Shown here one piece after another: positions 1 to 5,784 of a DNA stretch of 5,784 bases. This DNA is from DATJFH01 sp035495815. Its GTDB lineage: Bacteria; Acidobacteriota; Terriglobia; Bryobacterales; Bryobacteraceae. The number at the start of each line of letters is the position of its first letter. The stretch's first letter is position 1. The position numbers and the translations under genes were made by a program. Where the stretch lies: assembly GCA_035495815.1 (NCBI GenBank), contig DATJFH010000319.1, positions 1 to 5,784 on the forward strand, given 5' to 3'. The notes below the pieces were generated by a model. That model did no database searches, was not told the origin of the DNA, and saw only the letters and a program-made list of their open reading frames with translations.

Positions 1-1170
1 GTCGGGCTCCGGCATGAAATGCGATTCCAGTTCCGAGATCGAGAGCGACGCCGGATGCAGCGGAAGCGCCTCCACTCCGGCCCTCTGTTCCGCGGCCAGC
101 GTGTCGAGCTTCAACGGGAACGGATTTCCCAGCGTCCGGCACATGTCGATGAGCTGATCGAACGACATCAGTTGATTGATCGCCGCCAGCGCGCCGGCTA
201 CGTTGCCGGCGTTGAAAGGAATCGCCAGAAAATTGTAATTGCCGATGGTCCCTTCCGACAGGACGAAGGTGCGCGTCGTGGCTGGAAATTCTCCGCGCTC
301 GATCGCGACCGCCGCGAAATTCGGACCGTAGCTCATGGCGAAATCGACTTCCTGATTGGCAAACAGCCGGTTCAGCTCCTTCAGCGTCGCCGGGTAGGTT
401 TCGCCGCGCCGCCACAGATACGGTTTGATTTCGTTCAGGAATTCCAGGGCCGGGCCCGCTGACCTGCTGTACAAGTCCTCGCGGAAGCCGTCCCGAAATT
501 CCCGCGGCCCTCCGCCGAAATGAATCAGAACGTGCCGGATGAAGGCCGAGCCCGTATAGTCCGGCGGCGCAATGTAGGTGAACCGTCCGGGATGCGCCTT
601 GATCCAGGAGCGCAGGCCGTCGAGTGACCGCGGCGGATCGGGTGTTCGCGCCGCGTCGTAGGCGAACACGAATTGCGACTTTTGCCAGGGTGCTTCATAC
701 CCTTCGATAGCCGTCCCGAAGTCCCGCTTGCGGACTTCCGGATCATAGGAGCGCACATTGGGCAGCGCTTCGGCAAAGGGTCCCCACAGGACCTTCGCCT
801 GTTTCGCCGTACGGAAGTTTTCGCCGTTGATCCAGATCATGTCGATCGAACCATTCGCCGTTTTGCCCGCGCTCCGCTCATTCAGCAGCTTGTTGACTAA
901 TTCGACGGTATCGGCGCAAGGCACGATACTCAATGTGATCCCGAACTTCTGCTGGAGAAGATGAGCCACGGTCGTTTGAAAGTACCGGTTGCGGTTGTCG
1001 TCTCCGGCCCACATTCCGAAGTGGACCACGGACCCTCGCGCCCGCTGCGTTATGGCGTCCCAGCTCAGCCGGGTAAGATCCCCCGGGGCCGGGCCTGAAT
1101 CCACCGCGCCTTTCCGCGCGCAACCCGCCAGGGTGAAGACCAGAATCAGGGCGCCGAACCCGCGTTTCAT
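1..1170 (-). CDS. ynjB: YnjB-like ABC transporter solute-binding lipoprotein (3' end beyond window)
   Basis: Extracytoplasmic binding component of an ABC importer; it should capture an unidentified solute and deliver it to the two permeases encoded just upstream. Reading from the ATG at 1170, all 390 visible codons are open, and no stop is reached at the left edge. The N-terminus is a lipoprotein signal: a short basic start (MKRG), a hydrophobic stretch and a lipobox LAGC with the modified cysteine at residue 17. The mature part has the hallmarks I associate with the YnjB family: a GMWAGDDNRNRYFQ strand near residue 52, DMIWINGENF at about 110-119, YEAPWQKSQFVF near 158-169, and SYGPNF near 280. 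E. coli YnjB has about the same length as the part seen here, so only a few residues are probably missing. The start overlaps the permease stop (ATGA) and has a GGGAG ribosome site 8 nt upstream. The substrate of this family is not established to my knowledge; thiamine or Fe3+-type binding proteins are more distant alternatives. Confidence 0.88.
   Translation of the reverse strand, partial: MKRGFGALILVFTLAGCARKGAVDSGPAPGDLTRLSWDAITQRARGSVVHFGMWAGDDNRNRYFQTTVAHLLQQKFGITLSIVPCADTVELVNKLLNERSAGKTANGSIDMIWINGENFRTAKQAKVLWGPFAEALPNVRSYDPEVRKRDFGTAIEGYEAPWQKSQFVFAYDAARTPDPPRSLDGLRSWIKAHPGRFTYIAPPDYTGSAFIRHVLIHFGGGPREFRDGFREDLYSRSAGPALEFLNEIKPYLWRRGETYPATLKELNRLFANQEVDFAMSYGPNFAAVAIERGEFPATTRTFVLSEGTIGNYNFLAIPFNAGNVAGALAAINQLMSFDQLIDMCRTLGNPFPLKLDTLAAEQRAGVEALPLHPASLSISELESHFMPEPD
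1167..1170 (-). other. ATGA stop-start overlap between second permease and binding protein
   Basis: The bases read ATGA on the minus strand: ATG (1170-1168) opens the binding-protein gene and TGA (1169-1167) closes the permease gene. Such a 4-nt overlap is a classic sign of translational coupling and shows the two genes are co-transcribed. Confidence 0.9.
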
Positions 1171-1967
1171 GCCCCGGACTCCCGCTCCGTCAGGAACCGC
1201 GCGACGGCGACAAAGACGAGCACCGCCGGCATCAGGTAAATCAGCGACAGGGCTGCCGTGACGGACTCGTCGCCCCCGCGCTGGAAATTGACCAGCAGCA
1301 GCGGAAGAGTGATCACGCGGCCGCCTCCGATCAACAGCGTTAGCAGGTATTGGCTCCATGAGATCAGAAACGAGAAGGCGGCGGCGACGCTGAGTCCCGG
1401 AGTGATCGCCGGCAGCGTGACGTGAAGCCAGGTTGCGGTCGGGCTCGCGCCCAGGGTCCGCGCCTGCGCTTCCCAGATGGGATCAAAATGCGAGAAGCTG
1501 CCAGTCAGCATGAGAGTCGCGTACGGCGCGGCTTGAATCAGGTGCACGAGGACGATACCAAGGCTTGTCTCGGCCAGACCAATTCGAAGGAACAGCGCAT
1601 GCACTCCCATCGCGGCGGCCAGCGGAGGAGCGAGAACCGGGGCCAGCAGCAGAAACAACACGGCGCGTTTGCCCGGAAAATCCTGGTGTGCCAGGGCGCG
1701 CCCGGCCGGGATCGCGACCGCGACACTGAGCGCCGTTACGAGGAGCGCGATCAGGACGCTGCTTGCCAGTGCGCCGGCGATGCCCGCCTCCGGCGCCGCG
1801 GCGTAGGTCCACGCGCGGGGACTCCATTCCCGCGGCAGCAGCGCGGGCCAATACCATCCTTTGGCGAACGACCAGAGGCCGAGCAGAGCCACCGGCGCGG
1901 CCGCGGCCGTTACCGTTGCGATGATCGCTGCCCGAGCGGCTATCGAGGTTTTTCCGTGGGCTCCCAT
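1167..1967 (-). CDS. ABC transporter permease, second subunit (YnjC C-terminal-half-like)
   Basis: Inner-membrane channel subunit of a binding-protein-dependent importer, 266 residues from the ATG at 1967. About six hydrophobic segments can be seen (roughly residues 16-36, 64-88, 102-124, 136-156, 190-212 and 236-258). The cytoplasmic EAA loop that docks to the ATPase is clear: E166-A167, then TLGAS (171-175) with the conserved Gly173, and L185-P186. The N-terminus is basic (GAHGK), as expected for a cytoplasmic tail. The same frame stays open far upstream into the neighbouring permease gene, but that extension is Arg/Gly/Asp-rich with no membrane character, so I place the start at ATG 1967. 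It lies 5 nt after the previous stop, with no obvious ribosome site, which suggests coupling. A TTG at 1976 that overlaps that stop is a weaker alternative. In E. coli the corresponding YnjC carries both permease halves in one chain; here this is a separate gene. Substrate unknown. Confidence 0.85.
   Translation of the reverse strand: MGAHGKTSIAARAAIIATVTAAAAPVALLGLWSFAKGWYWPALLPREWSPRAWTYAAAPEAGIAGALASSVLIALLVTALSVAVAIPAGRALAHQDFPGKRAVLFLLLAPVLAPPLAAAMGVHALFLRIGLAETSLGIVLVHLIQAAPYATLMLTGSFSHFDPIWEAQARTLGASPTATWLHVTLPAITPGLSVAAAFSFLISWSQYLLTLLIGGGRVITLPLLLVNFQRGGDESVTAALSLIYLMPAVLVFVAVARFLTERESGA
1179..1183 (-). promoter_or_regulatory. Shine-Dalgarno site of the solute-binding protein gene
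   Basis: On the minus strand GGGAG sits 8 nt before the ATG at 1170, inside the last codons of the upstream permease. It is the clearest ribosome site in the window and supports this ATG. Independent initiation would suit a binding protein, which is usually needed in excess over its permeases; that last point is an inference. Confidence 0.6.
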
Positions 1968-1972
1968 CGTTG
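1968..1972 (-). other. 5-nt gap between the two permease genes
   Basis: Only five bases separate the TGA of the first permease (1975-1973) from the ATG of the second (1967). No purine-rich ribosome site precedes that ATG, so ribosomes finishing the first permease probably restart here. The two reading frames differ. Confidence 0.75.
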
Positions 1973-2857
1973 TCAAAAGATCGTCGGCCGCTCGACGCCG
2001 ATAGCCGCGTGCGCGATCTTCAAGTACATCCAGGTCAGCAGGGCCGTGATCACCGTCATCAGGACGGCAATGGCGATCGCCTCGGGCCGGTCCGCCAGAT
2101 CCATGCTCATGTATCTTCTCTGGGCGACCACTCCGAGCATGGCAGGGTACTGCCGGCCGAGAATGAAGGGAACATCGAACGCGCCGAAGGTGAACGCAAA
2201 CACGATCAGCGACGCCGAGATCGCGGCAGGCGCAAGCATCGGCAGCGTGACGTAGCGAAGCCGCTGCCCCGCCGACGCGCCTAACGTCTGGGCCACCGCT
2301 TCGTAATCCTTTCCCGTTCGCGCCAGCAGGGCCAGCGTCATCACCGCGACGAAGGGCGATTCTTTCAGCACATACGCCAGCACGATCCCGAGTCCGAAGC
2401 GGTCGTTCACCAGAACCGGAAATCCGGCGGAGGTGTGGATCAGCCCGGTGGAGAAGGCGATTCTCGCCACCAGACCACTGGGCGAAATGAAGTGGATCAG
2501 CGCCACCGCGATCGCCAGGTGCGGAATCGCAATCGGCGTTTGCAGGAAGGTCTGCAGGATCCGGCTGCGCGGGGCGGCATCCCGCAGCGCAATGGCAAGC
2601 CACAATCCGGCGCCTGCTGAGAGCAGGGTGGAGACGGAGGCGAGCAGGAAACTCAGAAGCAGGGAATAGCCGAACTCCTTATCGGCCGCCAGCGAGGCGT
2701 AATGCCGGAGCGTGAATGCGGACTCGCCCGCCGGCGCGAAGTAGCCAAGGCTTTGGGCGGCTGCCAGCAGCAGTCCGCCAAGGAACAGGAGAACGATTAC
2801 CAGCAACACCGGCGACAACGCCAAGGCGAGGGAAACCGGCTGCTTCGAATTGGGCAA
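1973..2857 (-). CDS. ABC transporter permease, first subunit (YnjC N-terminal-half-like)
   Basis: Membrane subunit of the same importer, 294 residues from a TTG at 2857. Hydrophobic segments lie near residues 10-35, 65-91, 104-126, 155-179, 209-233 and 258-281, giving six probable helices. The EAA loop is clear: E186-A187, TLGAS (191-195) with the conserved Gly, and L205-P206. The motif TPIAIPHLAIAVAL (about 107-120) is typical of the Fe3+/thiamine/YnjC branch of importers. Start choice: an in-frame GTG at 2896 gives 307 residues but lies inside the dehydrogenase gene. The extra 13 codons include TTA, AAT and AGG, which look like spacer rather than coding sequence in this GC-rich genome. TTG 2857 has AATAGG six bases upstream, so I prefer it, though not firmly. 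It should pair with the second permease as a heterodimer, each subunit contacting one ATPase. Confidence 0.85.
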   Translation of the reverse strand: MPNSKQPVSLALALSPVLLVIVLLFLGGLLLAAAQSLGYFAPAGESAFTLRHYASLAADKEFGYSLLLSFLLASVSTLLSAGAGLWLAIALRDAAPRSRILQTFLQTPIAIPHLAIAVALIHFISPSGLVARIAFSTGLIHTSAGFPVLVNDRFGLGIVLAYVLKESPFVAVMTLALLARTGKDYEAVAQTLGASAGQRLRYVTLPMLAPAAISASLIVFAFTFGAFDVPFILGRQYPAMLGVVAQRRYMSMDLADRPEAIAIAVLMTVITALLTWMYLKIAHAAIGVERPTIF

Positions 2858-2863
2858 TTGGAA

Positions 2864-2869
2864 CCTATT
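2864..2869 (-). promoter_or_regulatory. Weak ribosome site (AATAGG) favouring the TTG start of the first permease
   Basis: AATAGG on the minus strand ends six bases before TTG 2857. It lies in the short AT-richer stretch after the dehydrogenase stop (TAG at 2880-2878). It is a weak match, but better than anything at a suitable distance from the alternative GTG at 2896. Confidence 0.4.
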
Positions 2870-2877
2870 GTAATCCG

Positions 2878-5163
2878 CTAAGGCAGCCCGAAACACAAAA
2901 TATTAGGGCCCGCCGCGACCGCGACGTACTGCTTCCCGCCCGCCATGAACGTCATGGGGGACGCCCGCCAGCTGTGCCCGTCGCCTAGTTCAGTCGACGC
3001 GTTGGTTTGGATTTGCCAAAGATCCTTGCCCGTCTTGGCATCCACCGCCGCGAACGCCCCGCTGTCCTCTCCGAAGAACACCACGCCTCCCGCGGTCGAA
3101 AGCACGCCACCCCAACTGTCCGCCGGACCGATCTGCGGAACTTCCCAAACCCGCTTCCCCGTCTCGATATCGATCGCGCGCAGAAATTTTTGCCCCGGCT
3201 CGAGCGGAATCACCTTCGGATTCCAGCCCGGCGGCTTCACGTAGATCCCGCAGGCTTCGAGCGCCATCAGATAGAACAGCCGCGTCGACGGATTGAACGA
3301 CATGGACATCCAGTTCGTCGCGCCCAGAACGGATGGGCAGGCTTTCGTCCCTTCCCTCGTCGGGTCCGCGCCAGGCAGCAGAATGGGGCGCCCGTCTTTG
3401 CCGATCCCGCTTGCCCAGGTCAGCCGGTCCACGAACTTCTCCGCGAGCAGCAGTTCGCCATTGGTGCGGTCGAACACATAGAAGAACCCGTTACGGTTCG
3501 CCTGGATCAGCAGTTTCCGGTCCTGTCCGCGATAGCGGGTGTTGACCACCATCGGAACCTGCTGGCCGTCCCAATCATGCAGATCGTGAGGGGTGAACTG
3601 ATAATGCCATTTCAGCTCGCCGCTGCCCGGCTTCAGCGCGAGCACGGACGTGCTGTAGAGGTTGTCGCCCTGGCGCTCATCTCCGTTGTAGGCCGGGTAC
3701 GGATTGCCTACGCCCCAAAACAGGGTGTCCGTCTCCGCATCGTAAGTCCCCGACATCCAGGTGGCCCCGCCTCCGCCGAACTTAGGAAGCGCGGTCCCCT
3801 TCCAGGTTTCAGACTTCGGCTCGCCCGGCGCCGGAACCGTCCAGAAACGCCACGCTCGCTCGCCCGTAGTCACCCGGTAAGCCGAGAGGAACCCGCGCAC
3901 TCCCTGGTCCCCGCCCGCCACGCCTCCAATCACCAGATCCCCCACCACCAGCGGCGCCGACGTGCTCCCGTAATTGTTGTTCTGCGGACCCTCGGGCATT
4001 TTCGAGTCCCACAACATGGCGCCCGTCACGCGGTGCAGCGCGACCATATGGGCGTTATCGGTCAGGAAGAATACGCGATCGCCCAGCACGGCCACGCCGC
4101 GGTTGGTGCCCTTGGCGGGGTCTCCGGTGATCTCCTTCGAGCGTTCCCGCCGGTAGTGCCAGATGGTTCGTCCCGACTGCGCATCGATCGCAAATACCTG
4201 GTTCGGCCCGGTGACGAACATCACCCCGTCCACCACCACCGGCGTTACTTCGAGCGCGAAAAGATTGATCGGATAAATCCATTTCACGCTCAGGTTCTTC
4301 ACATTCGACGCGTTGATCTGGTCGAGGGAGCTGTGCCGGTTGCCGCCTATGTCTCCGTGATAGGTTGGCCAGTCGCCCGGTTTCGGATGCACGACCTGCT
4401 CGAAGCTCAGCCCGCCCGACGGGGCCATCGGCGCCGCCTTCGTCCCAACGGCCATCCCGGTGAGCGAACTCAGGAACGCCTTCACGTCGCGGCACTCCTC
4501 CTCGCTGCAGCGCGCGGCCGGCATCAGGGAACCCGGCTCGAGGGTCGTCCGCAGGATCTGCTCCTGCTTCATCAGGTGAAACTGCCCGGTCAAGTCCTGC
4601 ACCTGGATGTTGTAGCGGCTCTGATTGCGCGCGAATCCGCGCACGGAGCGGCCGTCGCGCAGTTCCACCGTGACCACCTTGTACCCCGGCTTGACCCTGG
4701 CGGACGGCTGGCGCACCGCCTCGTCGATTTCAAGGAGCGTCATCTCGCGGCCCACTGTCGAAAGATCGGGCCCCACGGCTTTGCCGCGGCCGAGTGCCAT
4801 ATGGCAGTTGGCGCAGCCGCCCTTTCCAAAAAAGAACTGCTCACCGGCCGCCGCGCTGCCCGGCGCGCCCGCTTCCGACGCCGACGCGCTCATGGATCGT
4901 ACGAACGCCGTCAGCGAATTCAATTCCGGCGCCGGCAGGTTGAACGCCGGCATGCCCGCCCCCGGTACGCCGTCGCGGATCACCGCCAGCAGTTCCGCCG
5001 CCGACCGGGCACGCACGCGGCGGCTATTCGCCAGGTTCGGCCCGCGCTCGGTCCCGTGTCCGTCCCCATGGCACACCGCGCATCGCGCCGCGAACAGCTC
5101 TCTGCCTTCCTGCGCGAACGCCGCGCCGGTCAGGAACAGAATGTAAAAGGCCGTCAGTCTCAT
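2878..5163 (-). CDS. PQQ-dependent dehydrogenase with two N-terminal cytochrome c domains (quinohaemoprotein)
   Basis: Predicted periplasmic quinohaemoprotein, 761 residues, oxidising an unidentified alcohol, sugar or aldehyde and passing electrons through its own haems. Residues 1-17 are a signal peptide (cleavage at AFA-Q). Haem domain 1: CAVCH at 28-32 with probable axial Met71 (GMP). Haem domain 2: CANCH at 117-121, then GPDLSTVG, PGYKVVTVELRDG and a probable axial Met214 (SLMP). This layout resembles the 'Pirellula/Verrucomicrobium type' haem domain. From about 260 to the end is the PQQ propeller with repeated blade motifs such as AIDAQSGRTIW and AVDAKTGKDLW. By comparison with methanol dehydrogenase I assign Arg355, Trp469 (PQQ stacking), Asn487 (metal), catalytic Asp530, Arg557, Asn617-Trp618 and a structural disulfide C609-C638. 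The vicinal Cys pair is missing, and Asp419 replaces the metal-binding Glu. Some acidobacterial homologues are thought not to carry PQQ, so activity is not certain. ATG 5163 is 1 nt after the upstream stop. Confidence 0.9.
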   Translation of the reverse strand: MRLTAFYILFLTGAAFAQEGRELFAARCAVCHGDGHGTERGPNLANSRRVRARSAAELLAVIRDGVPGAGMPAFNLPAPELNSLTAFVRSMSASASEAGAPGSAAAGEQFFFGKGGCANCHMALGRGKAVGPDLSTVGREMTLLEIDEAVRQPSARVKPGYKVVTVELRDGRSVRGFARNQSRYNIQVQDLTGQFHLMKQEQILRTTLEPGSLMPAARCSEEECRDVKAFLSSLTGMAVGTKAAPMAPSGGLSFEQVVHPKPGDWPTYHGDIGGNRHSSLDQINASNVKNLSVKWIYPINLFALEVTPVVVDGVMFVTGPNQVFAIDAQSGRTIWHYRRERSKEITGDPAKGTNRGVAVLGDRVFFLTDNAHMVALHRVTGAMLWDSKMPEGPQNNNYGSTSAPLVVGDLVIGGVAGGDQGVRGFLSAYRVTTGERAWRFWTVPAPGEPKSETWKGTALPKFGGGGATWMSGTYDAETDTLFWGVGNPYPAYNGDERQGDNLYSTSVLALKPGSGELKWHYQFTPHDLHDWDGQQVPMVVNTRYRGQDRKLLIQANRNGFFYVFDRTNGELLLAEKFVDRLTWASGIGKDGRPILLPGADPTREGTKACPSVLGATNWMSMSFNPSTRLFYLMALEACGIYVKPPGWNPKVIPLEPGQKFLRAIDIETGKRVWEVPQIGPADSWGGVLSTAGGVVFFGEDSGAFAAVDAKTGKDLWQIQTNASTELGDGHSWRASPMTFMAGGKQYVAVAAGPNILCFGLP

Positions 5164-5164
5164 A
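5164..5164 (-). other. 1-nt junction between the CBM9-like gene and the dehydrogenase
   Basis: On the minus strand the junction reads TAA-T-ATG: the stop (5167-5165) and the dehydrogenase ATG (5163-5161) are separated by a single base. No ribosome site is visible just upstream, so translation is probably coupled. Confidence 0.8.
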
Positions 5165-5784
5165 TTATTTAGGTTTTCGTTCGATGGGCTGAATCGGACC
5201 CGTCAGTTCCATCCTGCCCCAGGTGGAATCGTCATCCCCGCGCCCGTAAATCAAAAAGTGGCCGCCGTAGTCGCCGCCGTCGGGATCTGTATGGACAATC
5301 TCGATGCCGTACACGTCCCCGATTCGCGGAGCGTGCCAGCGCGGGCTGCTCTTTCCCAGAGTCGGCGCCATCGCGACCCGGGCTTCCAGAATGAAGTCGC
5401 CAGGGCTCCGGCTCCAGGGATTCATGCGGATTGCGTAGTCCACCGTGCCCCCGGGCAACGGCTCCTCGATGTAGCTCTTGCCGGGAGCGCCATGCCGCCA
5501 CCAGGCCCCGTAGGAGGGCTTTCGCGCGTCGATGACGAAGCAGAAAGCGTTGTCCCCCTCGCCGAATTTCTTGGCGGCGTCTTCCCGCGGCGCCTCGATG
5601 AACCAACAGATCGCATCTTTGTAGTACCAGCGCTTCGGCTCGTGCTGAGGATCGGTAACGTCGTTCACGTTGTCCTTAACCTCCGCGCCCAGGTACAGAT
5701 ACTTGTCGTCCCAAGCCGTATAGTAGCGTGCTTGCAGGTCCTCCTCCGGCGGAGGCTCGTTCGTGTGGTCGGTGAGCCGGTTGA
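5165..5784 (-). CDS. CBM9/DOMON-like domain protein (5' end beyond window)
   Basis: Only the C-terminal 205 residues are in the window; the frame is open to the right edge. The visible part looks like a carbohydrate-binding family 9-like beta-sandwich, the fold also found in the gamma subunit of ethylbenzene dehydrogenase. It starts with ARYYTAWDDKYLYLGAEVKDN (the 'W-x-D-x-LY-x-x-x-V-x-D' strand pair), followed by KDAICWFIEA, a GDNAFCFVIDA strand, TVDYAIRMNPW, FILEARVAM, and GDVYGIEIVHTDPDGG before a short basic tail (ERKPK). A GTG at 5668 could be taken as a start, but the sandwich strands continue in frame upstream of it, so the true start is outside. Members are usually secreted; the signal peptide would be in the missing part. 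The fold can bind sugars or, in some relatives, haem b, and nothing seen here decides between them. Being 1 nt upstream of the dehydrogenase, it may be a partner for substrate or electron handling. Confidence 0.7.
   Translation of the reverse strand, partial: NRLTDHTNEPPPEEDLQARYYTAWDDKYLYLGAEVKDNVNDVTDPQHEPKRWYYKDAICWFIEAPREDAAKKFGEGDNAFCFVIDARKPSYGAWWRHGAPGKSYIEEPLPGGTVDYAIRMNPWSRSPGDFILEARVAMAPTLGKSSPRWHAPRIGDVYGIEIVHTDPDGGDYGGHFLIYGRGDDDSTWGRMELTGPIQPIERKPK

Larger units (their letters stand above)
1..5784 (-). other. Single compact operon: CBM9-like, quinohaemoprotein, two permeases, binding protein
   Basis: All five genes share a strand, and their junctions are 1 nt, about 20 nt (or a 19-nt overlap), 5 nt and a 4-nt overlap. 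None of the junctions has room for a promoter or a terminator hairpin, so one transcript entering from the right is expected. Neither end of the operon is in view. The ATPase needed by the importer is not present here and would be expected as the next gene to the left, by analogy with ynjBCD. Confidence 0.8.

Noticed and set aside
19..462. A 147-codon plus-strand open frame at the left edge
   Set aside because: It is antisense to the YnjB-like gene, which is continuous and well supported; its Arg-rich composition is typical of a shadow.
1..1170. Possible frameshift in the solute-binding protein gene
   Set aside because: Codon-by-codon translation of the whole minus strand from ATG 1170 gives 390 uninterrupted codons with coherent family motifs, so the gene is intact as far as it is seen.
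1422..2255. A 277-codon plus-strand open frame
   Set aside because: It runs antisense to both permeases, is very rich in Arg and Gln, and has no domain; it is a GC-rich shadow.
1167..2603. A 478-codon minus-strand frame covering both permeases
   Set aside because: Its first ~212 residues are out of frame with the first permease and have no membrane segments. Only the part from ATG 1967 is a real permease.
3007..5172. A 721-codon open frame on the plus strand, opposite the dehydrogenase
   Set aside because: It is an antisense mirror of a GC-rich coding gene. Its product is Arg/His/Pro-rich without any recognisable domain, while the minus strand encodes clear haem and propeller motifs throughout.
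5666..5668. GTG as the start of a 167-residue gene
   Set aside because: The same frame is open to the window edge, and the residues upstream form the first recognisable strands of the sandwich domain, so this is an internal Val codon.
5743..5755. A 13-base inverted repeat (CCTCC-ggc-GGAGG) that might be a hairpin or terminator
   Set aside because: It lies inside the CBM9-like coding region, encodes a Pro-Glu run, would have an unworkably small loop, and is not followed by a T-run on either strand.

Overview
The window is GC-rich bacterial DNA carrying five protein genes. All five lie on the minus strand, so they are read from the right edge to the left. The sum of non-coding bases is only about 26, so the region is almost certainly one operon whose promoter lies beyond the right edge. 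No RNA genes, mobile elements, CRISPR arrays, terminators or stand-alone promoters are visible. The organism looks like a diderm, secretion-rich environmental bacterium. Acidobacteriota (Bryobacter/Solibacter-like) is my best guess, from the GC richness, the N-terminal cytochrome domain of the type common in Planctomycetes, Verrucomicrobia and Acidobacteria, and the style of the PQQ propeller. That placement is an inference, not a match.

In transcription order: (1) 5784-5165, the C-terminal 205 residues of a protein with a CBM9/DOMON-like beta-sandwich, open at the window edge. (2) 5163-2878, a secreted 761-residue quinohaemoprotein with a signal peptide, two N-terminal c-type haem domains (CAVCH and CANCH) and an eight-bladed PQQ-dehydrogenase propeller. 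(3) 2857-1973 and (4) 1967-1167, two ABC importer permeases, each with one EAA loop. (5) 1170-1, a lipoprotein solute-binding protein closely resembling the E. coli YnjB family, open at the left edge. Its natural partner, a YnjD-like ATPase, would be expected just left of the window.

The gene junctions are tight: 1 nt, about 20 nt (or a 19-nt overlap), 5 nt, and a 4-nt ATGA overlap. This implies that a periplasmic oxidation module (PQQ propeller, built-in haem relay, possible ligand-binding sandwich protein) is made together with an uptake module of the YnjBCD class, whose substrate is unknown to me. A simple model is that the dehydrogenase oxidises a compound outside the inner membrane, electrons leave through its haems to the respiratory chain, and the importer brings in the product, the substrate or a cofactor. 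That model rests on gene order only.

The most interesting points are the linkage of a quinohaemoprotein to a YnjBCD-type importer, the unusual active site of the dehydrogenase (no vicinal Cys pair, Asp in place of the metal-binding Glu, an Asp-x-Asp at the catalytic position), the N-terminal tandem haem arrangement, and the splitting of the YnjC-type permease into two genes.
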